Positions 1 to 12,299 of a stretch of DNA of 64,000 nt are shown one piece after another; the first letter of the stretch is position 1; each line of letters begins with the position of its first letter. The stretch is from Favolaschia claudopus (taxonomy: Eukaryota > Basidiomycota > Agaricomycetes > Agaricales > Mycenaceae): positions 744,001 through 808,000 of the forward strand of contig JAWWNJ010000093.1 in assembly GCA_037176885.1 (NCBI GenBank), written 5' to 3'. The position numbers were made by a program, and so were the translations under genes. Below the pieces are notes generated by a model. That model saw nothing but the letters and a program-made list of their open reading frames with translations. It did not search any database and was not told the origin of the DNA.

Positions 1-1640
1 CCTTTCCGGGAAGCGCGGAAAAAAAGTTTTCATTCTCATTACTTTCCGGAAAGGCTGTAAGCTGTGAACCTCTCTTTTTTCAAAAAAAAGTTCCCAAGAC
101 CTCAAAATCGCAAACGGAGTATGATAGTAGTCTGAAATTGTTGGCGGGGGTCGACCCGGACCTCGGTTTTGTCACAGTTGTAACATCATGTGCATTTCCC
201 CACGCCCCAATGGGGAATGACACGTATGCGCGTCGGTGCTGTGGTACGCAGCGACCACCACTGTGAAGGCTTCGAAAGCCTGGGGAAGTATCGGAAGACT
301 GCCCAGCCCATAAATACACATAACTCCGTGCTACTTCACGTTTTGGGACCATATTCATCAAGTAATATTATGTTCATGGAATGAGTATATTATCTTCGGG
401 ATTACGGCCCCGTCCAAAAGTCCCAGATGCTTCACAATGGTAAATATAACCCCGGCAAATTTGCCGGGGTTTTAAGCCCTCCATACAGCCAACAAGCTCC
501 ATATTGGGCTCAAGCCAAGGCTCAAGTTGGACCGCCAAGTTTTCCGAACGACGTGTCATTTCCTTATCCGACCGTGTGAACTGGCACGTGTGTCACAGAA
601 TCCGAGGTCTTGGATGGCAGGCGCCATCAAGTTCAGACTCTATATAATAGATTTATCGACTATCATAAATCTTGTAGAGTCTGACTTGGTGAGACTAGTA
701 CATAGATTTGGCGGGTGGCTGTGCAAACGTAATGCTTATATAAGGGTGCTGGATTGGGGTGACGTCTATCTTATTATACTGACCACTGCTCTCGCAGCAG
801 TGGTTTCAGTCCTCGCCGTTACGGCGCCGAGCAACTACTTATTTCGATACGGGGTCCCAGGCCTTCCAACAAATCCATGCCCAAGCGCCCGAATGCGGAG
901 ACCATTTCGGCCGTCGCTGCCCACGATCTATGAGGAACGCGAACCTGAAAACGCGGGTCGCCTGAGACCGCGACTGAGAATAGACACAAACACTGCTAGT
1001 GAGCTAATGGGTCGCGCAGTACAGGTAGCTACTGCTTATGATGTTAGCAGGCGTGGGACCTGCCTCGCTCTACTCAGATACAGCGACTCTGGTGGATGAA
1101 CCGATCAACAATCTACCGTCGAGAGACCTCGGAATACTTCATTCTGAGACATGCACTCCTATGAATGAAGACTTACTCGCTTGTGGATACCGTTGCATCA
1201 GCATGGCACTGTTTGTATTGGTAGTGTATGTGCGGCGCGATGCCAGGTTGTATTGTTAATGTGCTATTCCAGTATGTAAACTGGTGCACTCAACCAGTAA
1301 TTAGGTCGTTTGGTACAATCCACTGGCCCATTTTACTCATTACAATCCTCTTATCACTGTGAAAAACAAATTCCGCGAATTTCACCCTCTGTCCTGGTGA
1401 ATTTCCAGTTTCACCCGCATTTGCGATGAAATGAGGTTTCACCCAGAGATTTTTTTGAGGCTCAATCGATTGCGCTTCTTGCTCTTCTTATTTGAGAAAT
1501 CGGAGAACCACCGCTCCAGCCCCGCCTGGTTTAGAACAAGGTGGAGCAGCTGTAGAGCAAACTTGGCGAGGGGGAGAACTGCTTTATTGACTTGAAGCAT
1601 CTTCCAAAACGGAATTGGATCGTCAGCCTACAAATAAAGC
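1..1640. other. No supported gene; decayed intergenic DNA
   Basis: I see no gene I can defend. The longest open frame (527-1099, plus, 190 codons) has no recognisable domain. It sits near a TATA-like TATATAAG at about 737 and a hairpin (ACCACTGCT at 782-790 paired with AGCAGTGGT at 796-804). This could be part of an old LTR, but no second copy is present. Short stretches rich in gaattt and ttcac motifs near 1370-1440 resemble the repeats at 2.2-2.8 kb. Confidence 0.4.
448..471. repeat. Perfect 24-bp GC-rich palindrome
   Basis: AACCCCGGCAAA is followed directly by its reverse complement, and the right side runs into a short T tract. It looks like a terminator hairpin, but there is no gene next to it and eukaryotic Pol II does not use such hairpins. 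Cruciform or transposon-end origin is equally possible. Confidence 0.5.
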
Positions 1641-1689
1641 TTATTAGATGAGGGAAAGTAGAGGCGGAGAGAAATACTCACATGTAGCG

Positions 1690-2137
1690 TGTCGTAGGAG
1701 GCACCTGAGCTTGAACGAACGAAACATCATGAAGAGCTTCATGACCTCCAGATCCGATTCAGACGTCCACCGCTCCGGCAGATTTGCGGACTGGCGCGAA
1801 GCGTTTGCTGAGCGATTGCCTGTGTGTGATCCTCGCTGAATGGTATGTCGAGCCCCCTGTACACCTGCAATTTTGATTGTGAGAAGGACGTCTCAACTGC
1901 TTTGACGAGCTTCCTCTTCTTCCGCCCTCCCGGGCCTCCTGCACCCTCGTGATCCGCATCGACATCAGCCTCCTCACGGCCTCCCTGCTTGCGCTTCTTT
2001 TCTAACTCTTGCTTCTCCTTCTTTGTCGGCGCGAAACGGACCGCCAGAGCCTTCTCCTCGGCTGTAGCGTATTCACATCGTCGAAGATGTCCAGCCATCG
2101 CACCCTTTTCCCCATTGACAGACTTCTTGTTACTCAA
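1690..2137 (-). pseudogene. hAT-family transposase relic, N-terminal part
   Basis: The minus-strand frame from 2137 reads a Cys/His-poor linker, then ...AGHLRRCEYATAEEKA..., a Lys/Glu-rich stretch, and VYRGLDIPFSEDHTQA. This order resembles the region after the BED finger in basidiomycete hAT transposases, where a C-terminally placed hydrophobic segment is followed by a W...LFMMFRS motif. After a frame change near 1780 the reading resumes as LPERWTSESDLEVMKLFMMFRS, which fits that motif, and ends near a possible intron donor (GTGAGT) at about 1680. The catalytic RNase H-like core and the dimerisation domain are absent here. I infer a dead fragment; the family call rests on pattern memory and not on an alignment. 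Confidence 0.5.
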
Positions 2138-2635
2138 TGCTGATTCCAGAGCTGAGGAAAGGTCAATTCAAGATCAATCTGGGTGCATAATTGCGCACCA
2201 GCTCACTGTGGTCGCATAATGCCATAGTTGGTTCACAAGGTTTCAATGGGAAATTCACCAGAAAACTCTGTGAATTCCACTATGGAGTTGTGAATTTCAC
2301 GGAGATATTTTCACTGGGTCCAACTATGTGAGTGGGACATTCCATGGTGTTAATTTACATGGTTTGGGAATGATATCCACCTCATATTCCAATGAAAACT
2401 CTTTCACTGTGTTGGATTCCCTTCCAATACTCCCGAAAGTCACTTGAAAAATACGTGAAAACTGCATGAAAAATCTACTACGTACCCCTCGCTTTGACCA
2501 GTGTCAACCTACAAGTATTAGTCTTATATCTCTTTTGCACGGAAGTACTTACTGAACGAGTACAACAAGTCTTTACTAACGATTACTAAGTTACGGTACT
2601 CAAAGTATGTAAATTGACTATATTACTGTATTAGG

Positions 2636-2823
2636 AACACAACCAGTACTGGTGACCAGAACCATGTACCGCGTTCGAGGCAACTTTAACTCCATGAATT
2701 TCACGAGGTTTACGGGTGAATTTCCAAGAGTTGCCAGGAAGCGAGGAATGAACTTTCTGAGCAGTTTTCACACACATGCATTCATTCGATTTTCGAGTGA
2801 AATTCACGCACTTCATATTGCGG
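2636..2823. repeat. Dispersed repeat, copy 1 (188 bp)
   Basis: This block matches 48291-48478 in the same orientation with about a dozen substitutions and no visible indel. It contains no ORF of interest. Several gaattt and aaattc motifs recur inside. The edges are sharp on both sides, which suggests a defined short mobile unit, but I see neither terminal inverted repeats nor a TSD. Confidence 0.7.
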
Positions 2824-5800
2824 TCTTGTGACTGTCACTTCATTGCCTGGGAATATTTATCAGAGTCAGGGCAGCCGTAGTTCGGTCTGGGTGAGGAGAA
2901 GACAGCCGGCGGAAATCTACCCGGCTGATCTCCAGGTCGTGGGCAAAGAGATGCACGAGAAGGCACCCAAGAGAAAAAGACGCCAGACGAGGCATCTCCA
3001 GAGACCACGGCTAACCCAGAAGAAGGCGGCTGATGAAATTCCATAGCTCGAAATGCTGAAAATTTTGAGCTCTGGTGGGAAATTACAATGTTGACGTAGC
3101 ATGAAGTACATCCCGCAATTAAAATCAGGAATTGTGAATGGAAGCGGATCACCGCTATAAAACAAGGTGAGATAAAAGAGAATTAGGCCAATGGCGAATA
3201 ATTTTAGGTATGATCAAAGACTCGGAGAGGTCAAGAGTGCAAATTATTGATGTTGACGTTGTCAGTGAGTCGTCGCAGTACTGGCAACGCAAAGTAGATA
3301 GCAGAAAGTGTAGGAGCTGTCGAGTCGAGCCCCGAGTTCAAGCCAAAATAAATGTGGCGTTATCGTAGAGAAAATAAGTTGTACTTATATCAGAAGAATC
3401 AACTTGTGGCTGTTAGCCAGCTCCAAACGTTTGATATCCTCCATCGCCAGCGGCAGGAAAAGGGTAGGAGGAGAGGGATTGTAAGACCAAGCTATGACAA
3501 TAACAGTGGGTTCAAAACGAAGATATAGCGGCCCACACAAATTCGAAATGCATCGAGGAAACCTTGACCTGTGCAATCATAATGGGAGAACACGTAAATC
3601 GGGGTGGTTGTCAGTAGGAGTTGACAGATTGGGAATCGGAAACATCGTCAAGAGTTCAGGATAAGGCCTCGAAGAATCCCCGACTTTTACAAATTTGGGA
3701 TGGAGAGTATTCAGAATTTTTTGCCGGTGCGGCTCAGAGCAGCTTTTCCAAGGAAGCCAGAAACTGATACGCCACGGAAGCCAATACAAGGAACTGTTAG
3801 GTGTAGGGTAGAAAGTAGACCTTTGGTATGAGGGTCCGCCTTTTCGCGGTAGCTTGAATATAGAAACAGTACGAGAATTATATCATAGACACCTGCAGAC
3901 ACAAATATTTTGTCTCCGAGTGCGATGACTTGCCAGAGGTTCCTACGAGGTGCATGGAATCCAACGTGAAATAAATATAACCGAAAATTTAAGAACTCGA
4001 TCTCGGATTGAAACAGAGTCATTAGTAAAACCCCAAGTCAATAATAGTAAAGCCATGAAGCAATATATCGTAGGGTATGCAACACATTGGATAAAGTCGG
4101 CAGAGCCGCCATGTAGAGTATGGACCACATAATTGAGCATGAGTGAAGTCGGCTCGAGTAAAGTAGCGACTCAAAGGTGAAGAAGATCGAAACCCAACCG
4201 AAGTTGGGAGGGAATTTAAAGTATGCACAAAACCAATGGCGTGAGCGTCGAACACATACAGTGATGAAGCTTGATAATTGAAAGTAAAGGTGGGCATGCA
4301 TACTAGCACAATTATCCGACAAATTAGTGAATAATGTGAATATGTACCATGCAGAAGTGCAATTCGACAGAGAAATTCGATGAATGTAGCGATAAGCTGA
4401 GGTCAGAAACTCCGATGAATGAGGAGACTATCGAGCATGGGTGATTGAGAGAATTATTCCTCTCCGTTCCTTCAAAGATCGGCAAAGAATATGGTTGCCA
4501 ATTTTGCGATGCAGCCATTGAATGGCTAATGGCTACGCAAGTGCCCGAATTCCGGCGTATTGACGAAAGCTACCCCCGGTCTGAGCATCCAATTTTCATT
4601 CCAAATAGCTCTTCTTGACTTCGACATAAAAGTTTAGCCCATCAAACTTTCCTAATACGGAAATCGGTAGCCACTCAATGGCTCCAATGGCTCTTCGCAA
4701 ACCCTCTAATACTAGGACTCAAATGGCTGCCTGCAGGTCATAATAAAAATTTTAACAGACTGTTGTAAGCGCAAGTAGAGGCGCTAACAGTATTGTTATG
4801 TAGGAGAAAGAATGCATAGAACAAAAGACGAGAGTCCGAGCAGTATGCCCCAATGTGAAGCCTGAATCAATATTCATAAATTTAGATCGGAAAGCAGGGT
4901 AGGTCGAAGATGAATCGACCCAGCAAGCCACCCATCAGGTATTTAGAAAACTGCTGAACATTGAATGGCGGGATCACCAGGCATTGGAGGAATTGAGCCG
5001 CAATGGGAGTAATAATGCGGGCCAAATTGATGTCAATGACTCAATGGTATCAGGCAACCTCGTCACAAATCAACGTCGAAGCGACGTGGATTGTCGTACG
5101 TTGGTGTCGACAGGTTTTGATGGGAGACTGACTGCGAAGCGTACTTATGTAGATCAGGCCAAAGTCGGATAAACGAAAACGCAATCTCGGAATCGGGGGC
5201 AAAAGTAAGCACGAACATAGAGTTCGGTGAACCGAGATGGAGGGGTATTCAGAGAGCAGAAATTGTGAAGGAACTTGAAGGAATTCGAAGAGGAGGCAGT
5301 CGATTTAAGTATAGTAATACTCACACCAGTTAAAGTGGATGCGGATTTGAGCATTCAACGCAATAATACTCACCAGTTCAAGGTGATGCGGATTTGCGTA
5401 TTATTTTGCGTCCGCAGATTCAACGCAATAGCACGTAATCACGGTGTGGGAAGAAAATCGTAGTTCATCGCTTTCTAGAGCGAGAGCATCGTAAAATGTA
5501 CAGGTAAGGAAGGTAAGTTTAGCTGGAGGTTAGTTCAACTCGAAGGGAAACACCTACCTCGAGCCCGCTCTTGAGTCAGTGGGGCAGACAATAAGAATGC
5601 CGGACGAAAGTCATAGTTCATCGGCGGAAAACCATGGTAGATCGGAAATCCAATGGAAGTAAATCCAGGCAAGGGTCAGTATAGATCAGCGAGAAACGCC
5701 TGTCGGAAAACATTTTCAATGTTCGCTTTAGCGCAAAATCACACTAAATAGGAAGCCCAGCAGAAGTAAAGCCGAGGGTAAGGAAAATAATTTGTTCATC

Positions 5801-6399
5801 GCTATAGCGCGAAGAGAAGGTAAATCGGAGTCCAAACGAAGGTAACTCGAGGCGATGGGTCAGTCTAGATCAACGAGAAAAACCCACCTTGTTGAAAAAT
5901 ATTTTCAAACCAGAAAGCGGGGCAATTAACCACGGAACGTATTCATGCAGGCGATCCATCTGTACTTGAATGGGTACACGAGTACCACTGTATGATAGAC
6001 GTTCGGCAGGATAACACACGCCAAATACTACCACATTTGACTCTGTAAGGCGAGAACCATGAGGCACGTTCCAGACATTTGGCACAGTCGGATTTCGGTA
6101 GCTCAATGACCACCGAGGTATGGTCCTACGCTCAAGGCAAACCGAACAAAAACGGTATACTTAGATTGGTGCTAACAATGCGTCCACAATAATGGACCGA
6201 CGAATCGACGGAACATCCCAAGTATACGGGCTGGAGCGACTTTGAACTTGTCATTGAGAGCACAAAACCAAGAGAGTTGATTCATGAGAGAAGCTACGCG
6301 CTTCTAAGTAAGTTCGCTCGGGATTTTAGGCACAAGCAAATGGTAGATGTAGATTAGATCGTAGGCGCAGGTAAGACCGGATAAATGAGGACATAAAGA
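2824..6399. other. Long AT-rich, purine-skewed stretch without a supported gene
   Basis: No reading frame over about 100 codons shows a domain. The plus strand is rich in A and G over long runs. Weak repeats occur: a 34-37 bp unit twice at 5315-5400, and two related blocks at about 5590-5720 and 5795-5910 that both carry a 'gttcatcg...gtcagt.tagatca.cgag' pattern. Near 4500-4700 a segment with tggctcc/ggagcc motifs resembles the inverted-repeat element at 59810-60251. I read this as an old, mutated repeat field. Confidence 0.4.
5315..5400 (+). repeat. Imperfect tandem repeat, two units
   Basis: The sequence aatactcac(ac)cagtt(a/c)aa...gatgcggattt occurs at about 5316-5352 and again at 5364-5397. 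The units differ by a 2-bp indel and a few substitutions. No function can be assigned. Confidence 0.55.
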
Positions 6400-6591
6400 T
6401 TGTCACGCATAGGCCGTGATGTGACTTGCGAGAACTGTGGAGGTGCGGGTCATACCAAGGCTCGATGCTGGCACAAGGGCGGCGATATTGAAAGGCAATA
6501 CCCCGACTGGTGGATTGGAAAGCGTGACGCTTCGAAGGCGCTGGTCCCGAGGTCTCACATGGCGTACGACGTGACGTCCATTGTTCTCTGA
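6400..6591 (+). pseudogene. Ty1/copia-like Gag, zinc-knuckle end
   Basis: The 63-codon frame carries CENCGGAGHTKARC, a CX2CX4HX4C zinc knuckle, followed by WHKGGDIERQYPDWW, the Trp/Gly-rich tail common after the knuckle of fungal copia Gag proteins. Gag binds the element RNA and forms virus-like particles in the cytoplasm. The upstream part of Gag is not recognisable, so this is a 5'-truncated relic. No protease, integrase or RT follows; instead a G-rich tract and an LTR begin 96 bp after the stop. This is the same gag-to-LTR order seen in the elements at 22422-23999 and 55762-58679. Confidence 0.65.
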
Positions 6592-6687
6592 ATATTTCGT
6601 GCGCACTACTCTTTTTCTGAACTTTTAAATCTCTTTCCCTTCCTTTATTTATTGGCCGACTCTACCATGTCTTCGTTCGCGGGGGAG

Positions 6688-7114
6688 TGTTGTAGGATAG
6701 CGACCGAAGCCCCTGATAGCTATACCCAGCCCGACCACTTTATCATATGTTGATCCATTGTTGTTGTTGTTGTTGTTGAGATCAATTAACGTGCTCGAGC
6801 CGCTGCAAGCGGCTATAGTACACGACATGCCGACATCGACTACATGATTAATCGTTTCCAGTCCGTCCTTTCCTCCCACGTCACCCTTTTTATACAACCA
6901 ATCAACTCCCAGTGCCTCGGGCATGAAGTCCCGGTCCGACGGCCTTTGGCCAGTGCTTGCCGAGGTTGCGATCCCCGTAGGATGGGCGTCAAAGGATCAA
7001 GGCGGCAGCGTACGCCTGATCAGACAAAGTGTGATGGATGATTTGTATATCTCTTACTCACCTTATATTCTGTACCTTTCCGTAGCAACGATAGCTGTCT
7101 TTTGATCCCCAACG
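6688..7114 (+). repeat. Probable 3' LTR of a copia-like element
   Basis: A polypurine tract (GCGGGGGAG) ends at 6687 and is followed by TGTTGTAGG, a typical LTR start. The segment contains a (TTG)n microsatellite at 6758-6778 and a TATA-like tttatac at about 6888. The right end is not certain: ccaac at about 7110-7113 could be the remnant of a CAACA end. There is no second copy in the window to test the borders. Confidence 0.45.
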
Positions 7115-7154
7115 CTCATTTGCTCGTCTTGCGCCCTCTGCATTCCCTGCCTTT

Positions 7155-7532
7155 CAGCCGTTTTGGAAACAATATACGGGTTTTGATTGAGTGGTGCTCG
7201 TTCGTTTGTGCTTACGTTTGTTGACGATTCTGTCATCGGCAAAGCCGGGAGCACCACTTTGTGGGGTCTTGCCGTACCACATCAAGTGCCGCTGGTCCCT
7301 TGTTTTGGCCCTTGCCCGCAAGTCATGGCCCTGTCGAGCTCTGGGCAAGTAGCAGCTGAGTCTTGATCCTCAGTTCTGTTAACCCCCTATTTTTTCCTGG
7401 TGTTCTTTGGGTGGCGGAAGCGAAAATCAGATTTGGCTGAAGTGGAGCTGGTGACGGGAAGCAAAACAAAAGTAAGCACAAACAAATGAGCACCACTTGA
7501 TCGAAACCCGTATATTGTTTCCAAAACGGCTG
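7155..7532. mobile_element. Foldback MITE with CAGCCGTTTTGG ends
   Basis: The left arm (7155 to about 7222) and right arm (about 7465 to 7532) are inverted copies with a few mismatches. Both start CAGCCGTTTTGGAAACAATA and continue through a GTGGTGCTC block. The right flank is TA, the left flank is TT. A partial copy beginning exactly after TA lies at 26961, which supports a TA target and a Tc1/mariner-like origin. There is no coding sequence, so any transposase would have to act in trans. Confidence 0.7.
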
Positions 7533-8725
7533 TATGCATATGTTGCATGTTGCGATGGATTGAGATGAATTGTACAAAGATTCAGACTATCACGATGCAT
7601 CTCAAGCTATACCGAAAAAGTGTGCCACTTTTCCAGATGGTTTGAGCATGGATGAGATAGTTTGAAGATATTCGCATTTCATCTCATTTCATTTCACCCA
7701 ATCCCGTGGACTTTTGACTGGGGATTATATGCGATTACTTCCACCTATGCGTTGTAATGCATGTAATGCCCTTAAGGGTTATGTGCTTATATCGGCTTAT
7801 ATCGGCTCGTCAGCCGATATAGGCGGTTTAGGATTTTTCCGACTTGGTATTAGGGAGGTTGTCAATGTGCAAGCGACCCAGGTCGCTTTTTGACTGCCCA
7901 GATCTCCGCAGCGATGGATGCCAGGTTCAAGCGCTTGAGCTCTAAGCGACGACTGTTCGTGGTGGAGATCTGACTACTTACCAGTCTGCTACGCCCGTCG
8001 TGCTCGCCACAATTGACGGCCTCGCGTAGCAGACTGGTTAAAATTCGTGATACAGCAATGCAACTGTAATGGCTCACTAGCCGAGACGCAGGTTCAGGTT
8101 TTACGCTCATTGATATCCCATGGCAGCCATCAACCATCCTCTTCCGCTCTGCGTCGCCGCATCGACGTCGCTCCTCCTCAGAAATCACCCACGTCTCCGA
8201 CTCAGAACCGCCATCTCGCGCGCCAAATCAGCCCGCAAATCCGTATTCGAGCAGTACAAATGATTTGGGGCTGAAGAGAAAGCGGAAAATTCTATTGAGG
8301 ACCCAGGGGTGCAGGCAGAAACCCTCCCCATATATGGTTATATTGCAGAAACCGCCCACGCAAAGTTTGACGATGTCTGAACAGAAACCCACTTAGCCTG
8401 TGCAAACATTGTCAAAATGCCCAACTTGGACCGGCCATTGCGAGCTCAAATGGGGGTCAATTCCATTGGACCAAAACGCAAACTAGGTCTATTTTTCAAG
8501 TATTGATATTACATTTACGGTTATTTTCATTGGATCGGCCGGAATGTTCGGCACCGAAGCCAACGACTTCAGGGGGCGTATGTCGTTGTATTCGCATTCA
8601 GTCATGTTGCAAGCCCCTCACATATCTACATCCCGCTTGACAGCCTCTGTCAAAAGGAGTCGTCTACATCGCTACCGGTCCGTTCCTTTTCTGAGTATTA
8701 CATACTGCTGCTCCATTGCTCAACC
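7533..8725. other. Intergenic region upstream of the aquaglyceroporin
   Basis: No gene is supported. Visible structure: a hairpin tatatcggct/agccgatata near 7797-7820; a 15-bp inverted repeat ACCAGTCTGCTACGC/GCGTAGCAGACTGGT at about 7981-8038; and a relic at about 8430-8510 that resembles the inner arm of the element at 50744-51428 (shared 'gagctcaaat', 'ggtcaattccatt' and 'aaactagg'). The last 200 bp should hold the aquaglyceroporin promoter, but I recognise no clear TATA box. Confidence 0.4.
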
Positions 8726-9867
8726 ATGGTAAGGGACATGCTGCGAGAGCCCATCGCTGAATTTTTGGGCGTTGCAATCCTGGTCATATTTGGATGTGGG
8801 GTCAACTGCTCGGTTCTTCTCTCCTCTGCTCCCGGCATCTCCTTCTACCCTAAAGGTGTATGTATTAGCACTAGCCGTAGGGCTGCGTGTCCAGCTCATC
8901 TAATCCTTGTCCTAGGACTATCTCGCTGGCTGTTTTGGATGGGCGGTAAGGCTCCATTGTGTTCTAGTGTTTTTTTTTCTCTTCCCATCCCCAATAATGT
9001 TCAGATTGGCCTATGTCTCGGCGTTTGGGTTGCCGGTGGGGTCTCACCCGCTCACATCAATCCCGCGGTGCGTCGGCGCCACTTTGCCCATTCATTCAAA
9101 ATGCGGGCTGAGCGCGTGGTTAGGTCACATTGGCTATGGCCACTTGGCGTGGATTTGCTTGGAAAAAAGTACCGGTCAGTGGGCTCATAAGCCCTTCGTT
9201 CAGAGTAGTAGCTCAGATTCCTCTAGGTTTTTATTTTCGCTCAACTTCTCGGCGGATTTGTCGGCGCAGCTCTTGTCTACGGCACTTATTTCCATGCCAT
9301 CGATACCTTCGAGGGTGGGGTTGGTATACGTACCTTAAGAACTGCAGGCCTCTTTAGCGCATACTCGGTATGGCATACGTTGTGGAACTCTATACAGTAG
9401 CACCTCGCAATTGACCAATTATCTTAGATTGGCTACATGACTAACGTATCGGCATTTTTTACTGAACTGCTCGCGACGGCCATTCTGGTGCTCGTCATTG
9501 TTGCCCTCACCAACACTAACAATACTGCCCCACCAGCACTCTTTCCCCTCGCAATATTCATCGTTATGCTTGGTATAGGCGTCTCCCTAGGGATGCAAAC
9601 CGGCGAGCATTACTCCTTCCAATTGAGATAAGTACAAGGATTGGAATAATTTCCTTCTCAGGTTTTGCCATGAATCCTGCGCGAGACTTTGGGCCCCGGC
9701 TTTTGACAGCTGCTGTTGGTTATCCCGGGACCGTCTTTAGCTTTCGGCATCAATACTGGCTCTGGAATGGAATAATTGCGCCAATCGTCGGCGCACAACT
9801 TGCCGTGGCGTTGTATGACATTTTTCTCTGTCAGGAAGAGGACAGTCTCGTTCTCAAAAAGCTGTAA
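8726..9867 (+). CDS. Aquaglyceroporin (MIP family channel), seven exons
   Basis: A membrane channel of the major intrinsic protein family that conducts water, glycerol and similar small solutes. Proposed exons: 8726-8857, 8916-8945, 9005-9067, 9124-9174, 9227-9367, 9428-9602, 9662-9867. They join in frame to 265 residues with the stop TAA at 9865-9867. The first pore motif HINPAV is split by intron 3, and the second is [10 protein letters not shown]. The Asp after the second NPA box is typical of glycerol-conducting members. Six hydrophobic segments can be traced (for example [39 protein letters not shown]). The N terminus is short, with the start at ATG 8726 and another ATG four codons on. 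Intron 6 (9603-9661) fits only as a GC-AG intron (G|GCGAGC). No frameshift is needed, so the gene looks functional. It stands alone among repeats. Confidence 0.85.
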
Positions 9868-9954
9868 GAGTCGTCTTGACCCCTAATTGTCCAACCACTC
9901 AGTTGGTGTAGGTCAAAGGTATATGCTGGATACTAATTAGGTGTGGGTAGAGAA

Positions 9955-10144
9955 TGTCGCAACTTTCTTTTTTTCGCGATCGGGCTCAATCGGGCCCGAT
10001 TGCACTCCGAGCCCCTTCAATAACAACTCCGCCACCTTATAACACAAAACATGTAGCATTCAAATGAGCAGGAGGATTTGGTGGGATGGCTGTGGGGCAC
10101 TATCGAAGATCGGGCTCGATCGGGAAAAAAAGAAATTTGCGACA
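9955..10144. mobile_element. Short inverted-repeat element (190 bp)
   Basis: TGTCGCAACTTTCTTTTTTT at the left end is mirrored by TGTCGCAAATTTCTTTTTTT on the opposite strand at the right end, followed on both sides by cccgatcg/gggctcgatc blocks. It lies 90 bp downstream of the aquaglyceroporin stop and could contribute to its 3' end. I see no TSD. Confidence 0.55.
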
Positions 10145-11764
10145 AAGCTGCGTAATCGAGTGATTTATGGCGCTAGCAAGAGGGAGAGAGAATTAGAGAA
10201 ATAGGAGCTATAGTGTACAGCCTCTGCCTTCTTCAAGAGTAATAGGAACAAACTGCATGAAGCAATATCTTATAACCGGAAGCTCGTTCTCCAAGTCTGC
10301 GCTTTGAAGAGCCAAATGTTTTTGCGCTCAGAAATTGTGGACTCGGATTTGAGTCTGATCATCGGAGGCTGAATCAGTGAATGGCATAATATGTGTGACT
10401 GCCTAGACTCGACACCAGTCGTTTATTGACGGAAACACACCACGTCAATAACGACTGGAGCTTACGGTAGCTAAGGCGGAACAGATTTTCTCCCACGATT
10501 TTCAAAGACTTCGCCAAAATTTCGCTAGCGTCTTGTACAAGTTTTTTGTATCGAAAATCTGAGTGCACAGTTTTGTCCTTGAAAATCTAAGACTTCGGAC
10601 GTTCTTCGTTTTTTTTTTCAATCGAAAAATTGGTTTCACAAATCGCAATACTAATTTGGCATGTACCAAATAGGGGACCACAGTGCTTGCGTCCGCACTA
10701 CTCGACATGATATACAAGCGTACCCGCCCCGACTCGGAATATGACTCTGACTTCGCGCCACCACCTCAGGCCCCCCCACGAAAGAGGAGAGCACTCAGCC
10801 TGCCTCCGAGATTCGTGCTGTTAATCACCGGAAACAGCACGAATCTCGCGGATTCACGTAGATATTGCATGTATTGGTACACAGACCACAATATCATTTT
10901 ATTTGCACCCGAATTTCGCTACACATCGCATTATTTTAATGGTCTCATTCCATGATTTTACGCATGTGCAGGGAGGCTTTGGGATTTGAGCCTGATTTTC
11001 ATTGGATCGGCACATGAATTTGGCACATGAAAAATGAATACGAGTGAATATGAATATGCCAGAATATGGATACGAATACGATACGGCTGTGACATACTCG
11101 AATATCCTATACTTTAAAAGAGCACGGCACAGCCTTTGACAGGAAACCACGTGCGCAGCACGTGGATTTACCCACGCTCTCCTCACGCCGACGCGCGCCC
11201 GTCTGGCAAGCAATTCACTGCGGGGTTTGGGGCGGCAGCCCCGACGAGCTGTGCAACCGCCGTAGGCACGCCGCGAGCGCAGCGAGTGGCCCGTGCCGAA
11301 GGCAGGGAGCTAAAGCTCGTATTTGAATACGTTTGAATACCACTGCGGCGTGATTTGGTCCCTCGGCGGTGCCTATGGTGGGAGACGTGACTTCATGTCA
11401 CGCCGCAATTTTTGGAATTTTGACCTGAAACTCGGCCCAATCGACTTGGAATACCCAAGAGTGGCCGTTTTCCCGAAATCTTGGACCGTGGAAACTTTTT
11501 GATGGGAAATGGCCAAATTTTCGCCGGAAAAACAACATTTAAAGGGGGTGAAAATACCATTGAGGCGGGACTTGAGAAGATTTTCAACATTCCAATTCGC
11601 CCCCATAACTCTCTTCTGACCGAATTCATGAATTACCTATATCTGGAGACGGATTGACCATTGATGGGCCATCAAATTTGCCCCGGCAGAGGCGTTTCGG
11701 ATCAAATTCTGCTTTAGGATGGCCAAATTCGTGGCCATATTCACGAAAGTCAACGGAGGGTAAA
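10145..11764. other. No supported gene; hairpins and a GC-rich repeat relic
   Basis: Two clean hairpins occur: 10415-10458 (CCAGTCGTTTATTGACG with one bulge) and 10807-10848 (perfect 16-bp arms CGAGATTCGTGCTGTT). At about 11218-11320 a GC-rich block with GCGGGGTTTGGGGCGGC and GGCAGGGAGCTAAAGCT resembles the palindrome at 27215-27440. Open frames at 10683-10955 and 11393-11629 show no domain. Confidence 0.4.
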
Positions 11765-12299
11765 ACTACTCGTCATGACCAAAAGTGACCGGAATTTGGC
11801 TTTTTAGAGTGGATTTCTGGTAGTCAGACAGCTTTGAGGAACATAGGCTTCCTCTATATCATGTTTTCCCCAACTTTCATACTATGGGGATGGCATATGA
11901 TATTTGGTTTTGAGTCAATAGATTAATCTTCCAAATTGTACCAATTTGGCAATATTTGGCCATTCTGGAGCACAGATACCAGAATCTCAGGTCAATGAGT
12001 AGTTGAAAAAGGCCTTTAGCATCCTAAAGGTTTGTAGATGAGATGTCTAAGGTTACCGGAATTTTCTCGTGGTTCAATGAGAGCGGCAACTCAGCATACC
12101 AAATTCTCATCTTCAAGCATAGATAAAAGAACATAGAGAAATAGCACGAAAGGACCACATTCCCTTTTACCTAGTTTATATGCAGTAATGTATGGTAATA
12201 CACTTAATATGGGACCAATTTACTCAGCGGTCACCCATACAAACTCGTTGCAAATACACATTTTTCTAATTCCGGTCACTTTTGGTCATGACGAGTAGT
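11765..12299. mobile_element. Inverted-repeat element with ACTACTCGTCATGACC ends
   Basis: The left end ACTACTCGTCATGACC plus AAAAGTGACCGGAATT is matched by its exact complement at the right end. The interior (535 bp in total) is AT-rich with no ORF of interest. The right end abuts the decayed gypsy element that starts near 12300. No convincing TSD can be read. It is a non-autonomous DNA element of unknown superfamily. Confidence 0.65.

Noticed and set aside
448..471. Possible bacterial-type terminator
   Set aside because: The genome is eukaryotic and no gene ends there; kept only as a palindrome.
527..1099. 190-codon ORF near a TATA-like box
   Set aside because: No domain, no homologous pattern and no supporting structure; random open frames of this size occur in decayed DNA.
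2824..6399. RIP-type (C-to-T) mutated element
   Set aside because: The skew is toward A/G on one strand and not a symmetric CpA-to-TpA pattern that I could judge by eye; dinucleotide counts would be needed.
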